NCBI RefSeq assembly: GCF_034651555.1
Contig: NZ_JAYEEQ010000010.1
Span: 1 to 64,000, forward strand
Source: Aurantibrevibacter litoralis
GTDB lineage: Bacteria; Bacteroidota; Bacteroidia; Flavobacteriales; Flavobacteriaceae
Direction of reading: 5' to 3'
DNA length: 64,000 nt
This document shows positions 7,243 to 16,681 of the stretch, piece after piece (within the stretch, counting starts at the first letter, position 1; the number at the start of each line of letters is the position of its first letter). The position numbers and the translations under genes are program-made. The notes beneath the pieces are model-generated. The model was not told the DNA's origin. It worked only from the letters and a program-made list of their open reading frames with translations, and did not search any database.

Positions 7243-9473
7243 GCAAAAACATTAATGTAGCCCTTATCGGGAATCCTAATACAGGCAAAACCTCGGTATT
7301 TAATGAACTTACCGGACTGCAACAAAAAGTAGGGAATTATCCCGGTATTACGGTAGAGAAAAAAGAAGGCCTTTGCAAACTGCCCCGGGGGGTTAAAGCC
7401 CACATTTTAGATTTACCGGGCACCTACAGTTTAAACACCACCTCTTTGGATGAAAGTGTGGCCGTAGAATTACTGTTGAACAAAAACAGTAAAGATTTTC
7501 CGGATGTGGCTGTTGTGATTGCCGATGTGGAAAACCTAAAACGCAACTTGCTCTTATTTACCCAAATTAAGGATTTAAAAATACCGGTTATTTTGGCCAT
7601 TAATATGGCCGATAGAATGTCTAGAAGAGGAATTTCATTAGATATTGCACTATTGGAAGAGAAGTTAGACACCAAAATAGCCCTCGTAAGTACCCGAAAA
7701 GGCTACGGCATAGACCGCTTGAAAGAACTCATTGCCGACTATAAAAATATTTCTACCAAGGCCAATATTGATACTACGGTAATAGCTCCGAATTATTTTG
7801 AGAAATTAAAAAAAGCCTTTCCCAAAGAAGAGGTGTATAAATTGTGGTTGGTTATTACGCAGGATGTTAATTTCATGCCCATCGAAAAAAATGTAATCCC
7901 GGACACCTCTGCATTCGCCACTAAATCGAAATCGGAACTGAAGCGGCTTCAGCAAAAGGAAACTATTTTGCGGTATCAGTTTATCAATGGCATCTTAAAA
8001 CAGGCACAGAAAATTGATGTAAACGCCGCCAAAGGACTAAGAGCCAACTTAGATAAAATCTTAACCCATAAAATCTTTGGATACCTTATTTTCTTTTTAA
8101 TACTGCTCACTATTTTTCAGGCTATATATGACTGGAGCAGTTACCCCATGGATTTTATTGACGAATTCTTTGCTTCTGCAAGTGAGTGGGTAAAAGACAC
8201 CCTACCTCCGGGTGTTTTCACCAATTTATTGGCTGAAGGTGTTTTGGCCGGTATAGGAGGCATCGTTATTTTTATTCCGCAAATTGCGTTCTTGTTTTTA
8301 TTTATTTCCCTTTTAGAGGAATCCGGATACATGAGTAGGGTGGTCTTTTTAATGGATCGCGTAATGCGCCCATTTGGACTTAGCGGTAAAAGTATTGTGC
8401 CTTTAATTTCGGGTACAGCCTGCGCCATACCCGCGGTTATGGCAACCCGTACCATTGAAAACTGGAAAGAACGACTCATCACCATTTTGGTAACTCCGTT
8501 TACGACGTGTTCTGCCCGACTCCCGGTGTACCTTATCATCATTGCCCTAGTCATTCCGGAAGGGCGGTTTTTTGGATTGGGCTATCAGGCATTAACCCTA
8601 ATGCTGCTTTACCTCATTGGTTTTGCAGCGGCCATCTTTTCGGCCATGATTTTAAACCGTATTCTCAAGATAAAAAGCAAAACGTTTTTTGTGGTAGAAA
8701 TGCCAAATTATAAACTGCCCCTATTTAAAAATGTGGCGTATACTGTTTTGGAGAAAACCAAAAGTTTTGTTATTGGTGCAGGGAAAATTATTTTGGCTAT
8801 TTCTATTGTGCTTTGGTTTTTAGGGTCTAATGGCATCTCTCATCAGTTTAAAAATGCAGAAACCATTGTACAAAAAAGAATTGCGGTCGAGGGATTTTCC
8901 GATTACAATCAATCGCTTATCGCAACAAATTTGAGCCTATATGAAGCTGCCTTACTAGAAGACAGCACTAAAGACAATGTCATTACTGCAGCTGCAATCG
9001 CAGATTCCCTGGAGGTGCGCAAAGACCTTCTTTATGACCGTGCCACCCACGAGGAAATTGCAAGTCATAAATTGGAAAATTCGTATATGGGCTATATGGG
9101 CAAAGCTATTGAACCCGTTGTGCAACCGCTAGGGTATGATTGGAAAATAGGGATTGCCGTATTAACGTCCTTTGCCGCCAGAGAAGTATTTGTAGGTACA
9201 CTAGCTACGATCTACAGCGTAGGTAGCGATGAAGAGGAGACTATAAAAAACAGAATGGCTGCAGAAGTAAACCCTGTTACTAAAAAGCCTTTGTTTAATT
9301 TGGCGTCTGGCATTTCATTGATGTTGTTTTATGCATTTGCCATGCAGTGCATGAGCACCTTAGCCATTGTAAAACGGGAGACCAACACCTGGAAATGGCC
9401 TATTCTACAATTAGGTATTATGAGCATTTTTGCGTATATTGTAGCGTTCATAGCCTATCAAATTCTAAAATAA
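7239..9473 (+). CDS. feoB: Ferrous iron transporter B
   Basis: A 744-residue inner-membrane Fe(II) transporter with an N-terminal G-protein domain. G1 is GNPNTGKT at residues 11-18, G3 is DLPG at 58-61 and G4 is NMAD at 122-125. The C-terminal half has the Gate repeats (the first with SGYMSRVVFLMDR, and the core SGTACAIPAVMATRTI segment). The length is near the family norm. It overlaps feoA by four bases and is followed with no gap by a Cys-rich small protein. Together they make a compact ferrous iron uptake operon, probably induced by low iron or low oxygen. Confidence 0.96.
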   Translation: MSKNINVALIGNPNTGKTSVFNELTGLQQKVGNYPGITVEKKEGLCKLPRGVKAHILDLPGTYSLNTTSLDESVAVELLLNKNSKDFPDVAVVIADVENLKRNLLLFTQIKDLKIPVILAINMADRMSRRGISLDIALLEEKLDTKIALVSTRKGYGIDRLKELIADYKNISTKANIDTTVIAPNYFEKLKKAFPKEEVYKLWLVITQDVNFMPIEKNVIPDTSAFATKSKSELKRLQQKETILRYQFINGILKQAQKIDVNAAKGLRANLDKILTHKIFGYLIFFLILLTIFQAIYDWSSYPMDFIDEFFASASEWVKDTLPPGVFTNLLAEGVLAGIGGIVIFIPQIAFLFLFISLLEESGYMSRVVFLMDRVMRPFGLSGKSIVPLISGTACAIPAVMATRTIENWKERLITILVTPFTTCSARLPVYLIIIALVIPEGRFFGLGYQALTLMLLYLIGFAAAIFSAMILNRILKIKSKTFFVVEMPNYKLPLFKNVAYTVLEKTKSFVIGAGKIILAISIVLWFLGSNGISHQFKNAETIVQKRIAVEGFSDYNQSLIATNLSLYEAALLEDSTKDNVITAAAIADSLEVRKDLLYDRATHEEIASHKLENSYMGYMGKAIEPVVQPLGYDWKIGIAVLTSFAAREVFVGTLATIYSVGSDEEETIKNRMAAEVNPVTKKPLFNLASGISLMLFYAFAMQCMSTLAIVKRETNTWKWPILQLGIMSIFAYIVAFIAYQILK

Positions 9474-9623
9474 ATGAGTAGTCTACAGCCCATTTTAGTG
9501 TATGTGCTTTTGTCCATAGCCGTGGGGTATTTGGCTAAAAAGTTTGTACTGCCTAAGTCCCTTTTTTCCTCAAAAAAAGGAAAGTCTAGCGGTTGCGGTG
9601 ATGGAGAATGCGGGTGTCATTAG
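9474..9623 (+). CDS. FeoB-associated Cys-rich membrane protein
   Basis: A 49-residue protein starting directly after the feoB stop codon. It has one N-terminal membrane segment (ILVYVLLSIAVGYLA, about residues 7-21), a basic linker with several lysines, and a C-terminal metal-binding-like tail CGDGECGCH with three cysteines and a final histidine. This layout matches the FeoB-associated Cys-rich family. The role is presumed to be handling Fe(II) on the membrane face next to FeoB; that is inference. It is the third gene of the feo operon. Confidence 0.85.
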   Translation: MSSLQPILVYVLLSIAVGYLAKKFVLPKSLFSSKKGKSSGCGDGECGCH

Positions 9624-9851
9624 TTTTCCAAAAGATTACCGAACGGAACTGCGTCCAGATCTAGGATCGAATCTTTTATTTTTAGTATTACTTCGCTAAT
9701 GCTGTTGCAACAAAATCCATCTATAATCGTCTCCCTTCTATAAAAGGGCTTATTCTTAAACAAAGACTAAATCTTTCCTAAAGAAAATAGAAAGTCTGTC
9801 GATTTTAAAATAGCAATTCTTTAGTTTGTGCACACAAAACTAGTTGTACCT

Positions 9852-11378
9852 ATGGAAAAAATAGCATCTTGGCTTCTAGCCCTGTTTCTCTCCTTATATT
9901 TTTCCACTCTCACAGCACAAACCTTAAGCGCTAAGGTACTAGATGCTGTTACTCAAGAACCCATTGCCTACGCTACCGTACAGCTCAAGAAAAAGGGTGT
10001 AATTACCAATGAAGAAGGCCGCTTTAATTTGCTCATAGAAACTGATTTTACCCCTACAGACTCGCTTTTTATCTCCTATATGGGGTACGAAACCCTAGGC
10101 AAACCCATTCGGGAATTTACGGACGCTGTCATCTATCTGAGGCCACAGCCCATAGAACTTAGGCCTGTTATTGTGAGCAATAAAAATTTTACGGCCGATG
10201 AAATCATGGATTTAGTCAAAAAAAACATCGCTACAAATTATGGTAAAGAAGGCAGTAAAAGGCGCTTTTTCTTCCGAGATTCTCATCATCAAGCCTTACA
10301 AAAAATGGACTATACGTTTGTAAAATCGACCATAGACGAGCTCAATATACCCTTTTTAGATCAGGTGCTTCACTCCCTACCCAAAAGCAGCAGCTACTAC
10401 ACAGAAATTTTGGCAGACCTCTATGAGCATCCGACCGAAAAAGACCATAAAATAGAAGTAATTAGAGCTTCCGAATTGTACGACAAAAACAAAGAATTAG
10501 ACATGAACGCTTTAGAAGAAAAGTTCAATGCCATCATAAAAGCGAATGTAAAACCCAATTCCTATTTCAAAGTAAAATCGGGGCTTTTTGGAACAAAAAT
10601 AAAAGGAGAAGATTTTGATGAACTCTATAAACCCGAAAAAGATTCATTAGACGCCCAGATGTTGGAAAAAGAATTGGAAGCACAAAAGAAAAAGGAAGTA
10701 GAACGAAAGACCAATTTTGCCAAGTACCGTAAAAAAACTGTTGCGCGGATGCTTCAAAATCAGTTTTATTTGAAAGACGCCAAAGTAAATCTCATCCAAA
10801 AGACTCGAAAATATGAATTTACACTGGCAGACTTTACCTATTTTGGAGCGGATGCGGTCTATATTTTGGATTTTACCCCAAAAGGTTCGGCAGATTACCG
10901 AGGAAGAATTTATGTAAATGCCGATGATTTTGCCATTATTCGGCTCGACTATGAAAACATAAAACCGATAAAAACGTTCAAATTACTGGGCATTTCCATG
11001 AACAATTACCTCTCCAAAGGAAAGATGATTTATGCCAAGAACGACCAAGCCTTGTATGCCATTCGCTATCTTGAAGAAGAATTTGGGACACACATTGGCG
11101 TAAAGCGCCCTTTAAAAATCATCGAAGTAAATAATCACGTTAAAGGAAGGAACAAGCAAAACGAACTTGCCCTAAAACTAGATATGGCTACCACCAGCAC
11201 CAACAAACACGAACTCATCATCTTTGAACACCAACCTATCAGTACAGCCACCTATGATGCGTTTGCGGAAAACAATACGGTATTGCCCACATACATGCCC
11301 AATTACGATCCTAATTTCTGGGCAGATTATAGTATTATAGAACCCAATAAAGCGATTACGGAGTTTACTTCTGAATAA
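9852..11378 (+). CDS. CarboxypepD_reg-like domain protein, exported
   Basis: A 508-residue exported protein. A signal peptide (KIASWLLALFLSLYF, cut near LTAQ) is followed by a carboxypeptidase regulatory-like beta-sandwich at about residues 24-105 (VLDAVTQEPIAYATVQL, TNEEGRFNL, SYMGYET), the same fold that begins TonB receptors. The rest (about 110-508) lacks a plug or barrel and has a charged coiled-coil-like stretch around EKELEAQKKKEVERK. Similar proteins are common in Flavobacteriia and have no known function. A GTG start at 9828 is possible, but the ATG at 9852 places the basic residue and hydrophobic core better. Confidence 0.75.
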   Translation: MEKIASWLLALFLSLYFSTLTAQTLSAKVLDAVTQEPIAYATVQLKKKGVITNEEGRFNLLIETDFTPTDSLFISYMGYETLGKPIREFTDAVIYLRPQPIELRPVIVSNKNFTADEIMDLVKKNIATNYGKEGSKRRFFFRDSHHQALQKMDYTFVKSTIDELNIPFLDQVLHSLPKSSSYYTEILADLYEHPTEKDHKIEVIRASELYDKNKELDMNALEEKFNAIIKANVKPNSYFKVKSGLFGTKIKGEDFDELYKPEKDSLDAQMLEKELEAQKKKEVERKTNFAKYRKKTVARMLQNQFYLKDAKVNLIQKTRKYEFTLADFTYFGADAVYILDFTPKGSADYRGRIYVNADDFAIIRLDYENIKPIKTFKLLGISMNNYLSKGKMIYAKNDQALYAIRYLEEEFGTHIGVKRPLKIIEVNNHVKGRNKQNELALKLDMATTSTNKHELIIFEHQPISTATYDAFAENNTVLPTYMPNYDPNFWADYSIIEPNKAITEFTSE

Positions 11379-11817
11379 GGTTTTTCGTTAAAACTACGAA
11401 GTGGGAAAGTGGAGCGAAATTAGAATTCTGAATTCTGAAAACCCAATAGCCAAAAGCCATAAAGCACGAAGTGGGAAAGTAAAGCAAAATTAGAATTCTG
11501 AATTCTGAAAACCCAACAGCTAAAAGCGAATAGCCAAGAGCCATAAAGCACGAAGTAGGAAATTCATTCTAAAGTCTCATTTCCACACCAAACGATGAAC
11601 TCTCAACAGACAACGAGCACAGGTTTGCGAATTTGATAATGTGTTGATTTGAAAATGTACCAATGCAGTAATGAAACAATTTACCATCAACAAACAACTA
11701 AAAAAATCTGGTTTGAATTTGTTTTTGTTTTTTGAATTTATTTTGCGCTTTACTCTTGCCTATTTTTACTCTTTTCCTTTACTATCAACAAGCAACCAAC
11801 AACGGATAACGAGAGTT
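11379..11817. other. Gene-free repeat-rich gap
   Basis: About 440 bases with no supported gene. It holds two long imperfect repeat units (listed separately), then runs of low-complexity words such as GTGTTGATTTGAAAATG (11641-11657) and CAACAAGCAACCAACAACGG-like strings. A frame at 11671-11886 exists but its composition is that of the repeat text, so I do not call it. Confidence 0.6.
11396..11570. repeat. Long imperfect tandem repeat, 2.3 units
   Basis: Units begin with ACGAAGTGGGAAAGT at 11396 and 11466 and with the variant ACGAAGTAGGAAATT at 11550, giving unit lengths of 70 and 84 bases. Each full unit includes a nested GAATTCTGAATTCTGAAAAC and ends near GCCATAAAGC. The second unit has a 14-base internal expansion. 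Confidence 0.8.
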
Positions 11818-12204
11818 TTACACAAACTCCGCCACAAAATAATAAGCCAACAAAGCCCAACCCACAGCCAAAAACAGGCCTCCTAAGGGCGTTATAGGGC
11901 CTAAAAATGGTAGCTTTTTTCCTTTGGAAGCACTCAAACACAGTCCATAAATGCTGAAAGAGAACAAAAATGTTCCGACAATAAAGCAAAAAACGATGAC
12001 ATTTTCCAGCTGTGAGTTGAAACCAAAATTAAATCCAATAACTATCAATAGTATAGCGTGGTACATCTGGTACTTTACGCCAGTTTCAAAACTTTGGAGT
12101 TGCTCGGAAGTAAATCTTTTTTTAAGACGATGCGCCCCAAATGCACCGAAAAGTATGGCTAAAAAACCCAAGAGAGCGCCGATAAATGGTGTTAGTAAAA
12201 TCAT
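11818..12204 (-). CDS. DUF423 family membrane protein
   Basis: A 128-residue protein of four predicted membrane segments, matching the DUF423 (YgdD-like) family by its start (FIGALLGFLAILFGAFGAH), the YQMYHAILL segment near residues 46-54 and the GPITPLGGLFLAVGWALLA end. The biochemical role of the family is not known. It is transcribed toward the repeat-rich gap. A -7-like TATTTTTG lies on the minus strand at 12219-12226. Confidence 0.88.
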   Translation of the reverse strand: MILLTPFIGALLGFLAILFGAFGAHRLKKRFTSEQLQSFETGVKYQMYHAILLIVIGFNFGFNSQLENVIVFCFIVGTFLFSFSIYGLCLSASKGKKLPFLGPITPLGGLFLAVGWALLAYYFVAEFV

Positions 12205-12218
12205 ATTACGTTTTTAGC

Positions 12219-12226
12219 CAAAAATA
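12219..12226 (-). promoter_or_regulatory. -7 element for the DUF423 gene
   Basis: The minus strand reads TATTTTTG, matching TAnnTTTG, 14 bases before the start codon at 12204. No clear -33 box. Confidence 0.4.
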
Positions 12227-12306
12227 AGGAACTAGCGGTTACATCGGTACTTTCGCGGTTCACTTCTACAAAAAAGCACCTAGCGAGCACCATAGCGCTA
12301 GGTAAT

Positions 12307-12717
12307 TTAATGGAATGCCATAACTAGGGTTCTGTCGTTTTGAAGAGGAAAAGCACAGTCTTCAAAACAAGGAGGACCAAATTTCTTCATTTTCGACTTT
12401 GAGAATGCCACACGCTCCTTAGGAATACCCAACCAATTGGTGTCTAACTGTTTGTTGCTATTGATATCATGAAAAAGGGCAATTGCGTAGACCCCTTCCG
12501 GCAAATTTTCAATGGTAAATGCTGTGGTTCCTTGCTGTGCCTTGGTGCTATCGGCTTTAAACGCACGATCGAATTTTAAAAAACCATGTGCCTCATTGTA
12601 GAGGGCAATATTAATTTCACCTTCAGAAGATTTTACGCCTTCTACGGTCACAGAAAGGCGATGTTGCGCTGAAACTGCTATAACACATAGAAGAAAAAGT
12701 ACCGTTGTAATTTTCAT
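12307..12717 (-). CDS. DUF2141 family exported protein
   Basis: A 136-residue protein with a short signal peptide (KITTVLFLLCVIAVSAQ) and the DUF2141 beta-sandwich, recognised from the IALYNEAHGFLK stretch, the NLPEGVYAIALFHDINSNKQLD stretch and the late GIPKE-type motif (WLGIPKERVAFS). The family is common in Bacteroidota and its function is unknown; it is probably periplasmic. It is a single gene separated by about 100 bases from its neighbours. Confidence 0.85.
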   Translation of the reverse strand: MKITTVLFLLCVIAVSAQHRLSVTVEGVKSSEGEINIALYNEAHGFLKFDRAFKADSTKAQQGTTAFTIENLPEGVYAIALFHDINSNKQLDTNWLGIPKERVAFSKSKMKKFGPPCFEDCAFPLQNDRTLVMAFH

Positions 12718-12871
12718 AAGATTTTTAAATAAGAGCCCAATAGGAACTGCAAAAATGGAGGAAAACGCCTATGAATGCAAATTTTTGTTTACTCTTTTTT
12801 GTTAAATTTTATACAAAAATCAAATGAATTTTTATTGCAAACTATTCATAATGTGGATGCCAAGGACATTC

Positions 12872-13318
12872 TTACTTGAGTGGCTCCTTGGTTTTAGAAT
12901 GCAAAAACTCAAACAATTTTCGGGTTCTTGTAGTGTCCTTAAGGTTTAGGTACAGTTGTAATGAATCTTGATAGACCAACCTTATCTTGGGATACCTTAA
13001 ATCATCGATATATACCCTAACAGTATGGCCCGTTATGGAATCCTTGAAAATGCCCTTTTCCAGAGCCATTGCAGAAAACCCATTAATACGTTCCATTTGA
13101 GGAATTTTGGGAGCGATGGTTACCGTTCCCAAATTGGAAAAAGGAATTTTAGTATAATATATCCCCGAAAAGACGCTCACATAATCCTTTTCTATCGTAA
13201 TCCAGTTTTTGCAATGGGCCGTAAACGCCATCGCAACGCCAAAGAGTACTACTACTATCAGGAGATTCCAAAACCAATGTTTCTTTTGATGTGTCATACG
13301 TTCGTAAGTGAACTCCAA
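12872..13318 (-). CDS. Hypothetical membrane protein with a single N-terminal anchor
   Basis: A 148-residue protein of unknown family. One membrane segment (FWNLLIVVVLFGVAMAF) lies near residues 16-32, followed by an outer domain of beta-strand character with pairs such as WITIEKDYVSVF and YYTKIPFSNLGTVTIAP that resemble bacterial PH-like domains; that likeness is by eye only. The start at 13318 could also be the internal ATG at 13297, which leaves MTHQKKHWFW directly before the membrane segment. No partner gene is obvious. Confidence 0.65.
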   Translation of the reverse strand: MEFTYERMTHQKKHWFWNLLIVVVLFGVAMAFTAHCKNWITIEKDYVSVFSGIYYTKIPFSNLGTVTIAPKIPQMERINGFSAMALEKGIFKDSITGHTVRVYIDDLRYPKIRLVYQDSLQLYLNLKDTTRTRKLFEFLHSKTKEPLK

Positions 13319-13415
13319 TTCCTATGCGGCTGCAAGGTACATCATCCCGATAAAAAAAAGAACTACGTAAGAGGCTTAAATGTAACGCTTCCGTTTAGGA
13401 ATCTAGGCACAAATC

Positions 13416-14798
13416 CTAAGGCGCAAAGCTGTACCTAAACCCTAAAATAACAAGATCTGTGGTCATATCAAAGGCGACTTCACTACCTGGAACAGCCCCT
13501 GTGGGATTTGTAATTGCGTTCCAAGGACCACCTGCAATATCTGGTGTGGGATTTAGTAAAGGCCCTTTTGTGCTGCCACTGCTACTGCCGTGATGATAGG
13601 TGGCGTCCAAATGCAGTCGGTCATGAATCGCATAACTAAATCCGAACTGAAACGCATTCTTTATAATGGCGGTGGCCGGAGATGAAAGAAATGCAAATTT
13701 CTCATCGATAGGATTTTCACTGTACGTATACCCAATCCGTAGCGGGAGTTTTGCGATTCCTTTGTATTGCAGCCCGGTAGAGATTACAGAAATACTTTGC
13801 CATCCAAATCCTTGCACAGCTCCGGTAGGAAATCCGGCAAAATCGCCACTCTCGGCCAATTGCCAGCCTGCCTTTTTAAACCCATCCGTATTTTCATAGT
13901 CAATATAACGATAATCTAAGGCATAGTCAAACTGTCCTTTGGAGTAGCCTAACCCCAAAGAATAAATCGCAGGGTAGTCCATGTTAAAGTCAACCCCCGG
14001 TGCTTCACTGCCGTCCAAAAAGGTATTGTTAAAATTGAAATCGCTAAACAGTTGGGGCGATTTATAAGAAGCCCCCAATTTTAATCCACTTCCTGAATCA
14101 TAAAAAACACCTACTTGTACCCCAAAACCGATCGCATCTGCGGTATCACTATTAGGATAACCCAGCGTCTGGCTGGGTGTAGCCAACGGATTCGGATTTA
14201 CTTCTAGGGTGGCATAATTAAGATTAGGTTGTATGCCGATAGCAATTTTATCGGTGAGTTGGTACGCATACGCAAAACTAAGCTGTAATAAGGCATAATC
14301 CGATTCTATACGGCCAAAACCACCCGCGCTCTGCGGTAAGGTAATAGGATTGTCTTGGCTTTCGGGAAAGGTTACCCCAAACCCGGATACGCCAAAGGCC
14401 GAAACCCCAAAGGTATGTTTGCTATCCGGTTTGCCCCAAACATAGGCCAAGGAAGGCAAAAGAGAGGTGCCGCGATCATCGGCCGTGTGGCCACTGAATG
14501 GGCCATTTTCCGTGGGAACGGTAGACGAAATAGACGGATCGGAAAAAAACAAACCTGCATTGAATGACAAATGCCTTCCGCTAAAAGCAGAAAGCGAAGC
14601 CGGATTCCATAGTAGGGCTCCGTTAATATCCAAAGGTTGCCCCGTAGCGGCTCCACCCATAGCGGTATTGGTGGCGCCAACGCCTTGGAGAACGTGACCT
14701 ACTTGTGCTTCAGAATGTCCATACAGCAGCGCAAATAATATCACAAGATATAGGGTACGCTTCGGAGTAACAGAAAACTTAATGCTTATTTTAGACAT
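13416..14798 (-). CDS. OmpP1/FadL family outer-membrane transport protein
   Basis: A 460-residue beta-barrel protein of the FadL family, which passes hydrophobic molecules across the outer membrane. The signal peptide (TLYLVILFALLYGHSEAQ) is followed by the family N-terminal hatch (GVGATNTAMGGAATG, then LLWNPASLSAF with the NPA motif near residues 57-59). The C-terminus ends in alternating strands with a final aromatic-containing strand (LVILGFRYSFAP). The frame is open up to 14861, but the ATG at 14798 sets the signal peptide correctly. Ligand unknown. It is a single gene. Confidence 0.88.
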   Translation of the reverse strand: MSKISIKFSVTPKRTLYLVILFALLYGHSEAQVGHVLQGVGATNTAMGGAATGQPLDINGALLWNPASLSAFSGRHLSFNAGLFFSDPSISSTVPTENGPFSGHTADDRGTSLLPSLAYVWGKPDSKHTFGVSAFGVSGFGVTFPESQDNPITLPQSAGGFGRIESDYALLQLSFAYAYQLTDKIAIGIQPNLNYATLEVNPNPLATPSQTLGYPNSDTADAIGFGVQVGVFYDSGSGLKLGASYKSPQLFSDFNFNNTFLDGSEAPGVDFNMDYPAIYSLGLGYSKGQFDYALDYRYIDYENTDGFKKAGWQLAESGDFAGFPTGAVQGFGWQSISVISTGLQYKGIAKLPLRIGYTYSENPIDEKFAFLSSPATAIIKNAFQFGFSYAIHDRLHLDATYHHGSSSGSTKGPLLNPTPDIAGGPWNAITNPTGAVPGSEVAFDMTTDLVILGFRYSFAP

Positions 14799-15051
14799 GA
14801 GTATGTATAGTTTATACGTTGTAAAATAGCCCACTTTTTTAGGGTTCTTTAAATCCGACACAAACTTATAAAATAAATTCTATAGATTTAATAGGTTAAT
14901 ATAAATTATTTTATGTTGGATATTCTTTTTTATACCATCATTAAAAAACAAGAAGCAAGTGCACATGAAAGTACGTTGCACGATAGCTGCAGCAATGTAC
15001 CATTGTGTTGGAATTCAAAAAAAACAAACCATCACTACTGGGATAATGGGG

Positions 15052-15873
15052 TTATCCCAAACCAACATCGAGTGCCATCATAATGATAAATCCTCCAATA
15101 AATCCCAATGTGGCAATATCAGTATGGTTGTCTTGTTGGGTCTCTGGGATTACTTCCTCTACGACCACAAAAATCATTGCGCCAGCCGCAAAGGAAAGGG
15201 CATAGGGCAAAATGGGCTGAAAAGTTAGAACCGCCCAGGCTCCTATTACGGCGGCTATAGGCTCCACGAGTGCGGAGGCCTGACCGTACAAAAAACTTTT
15301 GGTTCTGCTTAGTCCTTGTCGGCGCAACGGCATGGCTACTGCAAAACCTTCAGGAAAATTTTGTAACCCGATGCCCATGGCCAAGGCTACTGCACCCCCT
15401 ATGGTAGCGCCATCAAAACCCGCTGCGACACCTCCAAACAAGACCCCTACAGCCAAACCTTCCGGAATGTTATGCAACGTAATCGCTAACGTTAATAAGG
15501 TGGTTTTATGCCAAGGTGTTTTGATGCCTTCCTTCTCACTTTCCTTAAAATTGATGTGCAAGTGGGGTAGAATTTTGTCCATTCCATATAAAAAAAGCGC
15601 CCCAAGCAAAAAGCCCACTGCTGCGGGAATCACTTTTACAAAGCCTTCTCCCGGACTCATTTCTATTCCCGGAGCCAAAAGGCTCCAAAAACTGGCAGCA
15701 ACCATAACACCGCCCGTAAATCCCAACATGCCATCTAGCAGGGCTCTGTTCATCGTTTTAAAGAAAAAAACCAAGCCTGCACCCAAAGCGGTAAGTCCCC
15801 ACGTAAACAAGGTAGCATAAAAAGCTGCCAAGATGGGATTTATAGATTCAAAGTAATGCACAATAGCTTCCAT
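15052..15873 (-). CDS. ZIP family divalent metal transporter
   Basis: A 273-residue inner-membrane importer of the ZIP/ZupT type for Zn, Mn or Fe. The paired metal motifs are HNIPEGLAVG in the fourth helix and NFPEGFAVAMP in the fifth, both in the middle of the protein, with a glycine-rich segment typical of this branch. It starts 12 bases after the DtxR/MntR-type regulator on the same strand, so the two form an operon and the regulator probably controls metal import through it. A run of GGGATAATGGGGTTATCCC on the plus strand marks the 3' end. Confidence 0.92.
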   Translation of the reverse strand: MEAIVHYFESINPILAAFYATLFTWGLTALGAGLVFFFKTMNRALLDGMLGFTGGVMVAASFWSLLAPGIEMSPGEGFVKVIPAAVGFLLGALFLYGMDKILPHLHINFKESEKEGIKTPWHKTTLLTLAITLHNIPEGLAVGVLFGGVAAGFDGATIGGAVALAMGIGLQNFPEGFAVAMPLRRQGLSRTKSFLYGQASALVEPIAAVIGAWAVLTFQPILPYALSFAAGAMIFVVVEEVIPETQQDNHTDIATLGFIGGFIIMMALDVGLG

Positions 15874-15885
15874 AGGAATCCGGAT

Positions 15886-16536
15886 TTAAATTTTTAAATA
15901 TAGGTTAGATGCAATTTGATAGGAAATACGTACGTCCCGATTGGAGATTTGCAATAACAAAGAGCCGTCGAAAGCCTCTCTTTCTAGGACTTTAATATGC
16001 TGCCCCAATGCAATATTGTGCCGGTCTAAAAACTGCAAAAATGTAGTAGAAGAATCCTTAACACCCACACAAATCCCTTCTTTATGTACAGCAACTTCGC
16101 TCAGTAACTGCCTATCGCGATCCTTAACGTTTCCATTTTTATCGGGTATAGGATCACCATGTGGGTCGTATTTGGGATATTCCAAAAGCCAGTCTAATTT
16201 ATCTATTAATTTCTCACTATTGATATGTTCCAATTGCTCTGCCACTTCATGTACCTCATCCCATGAAAAGTGCAGTTTCTCTACCAGAAACACCTCCCAT
16301 AGGCGATGCTTCCGCACAATGGAAAGGGCCTTGGATTTTCCCAACTCCGTTAAGCGCACCCCTTGGTATTTCTTGTAATAAAGCAGCTCCTTATCAGCCA
16401 ATTTACGCACCATATCTGTTACCGAGGAGGGCTTGGTGTCCATTTGCTCGGCAATGGCGTTCGTATTTACTTCCTGCGAGCCGCCCCGCCCCAAATGAAA
16501 AATAATTTTTAAATAGTTTTCTTCAGAATGCGTCAT
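15886..16536 (-). CDS. DtxR/MntR-type metal-dependent transcriptional repressor
   Basis: A 216-residue iron- or manganese-sensing repressor. The N-terminal winged helix (about residues 1-65, with the recognition helix in TKPSSVTDMVRKL) is followed by the dimer and metal domain (66-140) and a C-terminal FeoA/SH3-like domain (150-216). Aligning by eye, H77, E81, H96, E103 and H104 match metal ligands of the family. Residue 100 is Glu, as in MntR, where DtxR has Cys102; this points to manganese rather than iron, although Asn7 replaces the N-terminal MntR aspartate. It is divergent from a TonB receptor with an operator-like palindrome in between and precedes a ZIP transporter gene. Confidence 0.9.
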   Translation of the reverse strand: MTHSEENYLKIIFHLGRGGSQEVNTNAIAEQMDTKPSSVTDMVRKLADKELLYYKKYQGVRLTELGKSKALSIVRKHRLWEVFLVEKLHFSWDEVHEVAEQLEHINSEKLIDKLDWLLEYPKYDPHGDPIPDKNGNVKDRDRQLLSEVAVHKEGICVGVKDSSTTFLQFLDRHNIALGQHIKVLEREAFDGSLLLQISNRDVRISYQIASNLYLKI

Positions 16537-16681
16537 CTTGTTTAGAATGTCATTAAAGGCTCATGAATATGGGACGAAGCCCTATCCCTAATGCTTCTCT
16601 CATCGCATTCGCAATCCATCACTATAGATGAACATTAGAAACAAAATGGGAAAGATTTTCAAGAGCAAAAAATCATCGACA

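Noticed and set aside
11396..11570. CRISPR-like array
   Set aside because: Repeats are long, unequal and adjacent without unique spacers, and there are no cas genes.
11671..11886. 71-codon frame on the plus strand
   Set aside because: Its first part is low-complexity repeat text and its end runs antisense through the DUF423 gene.
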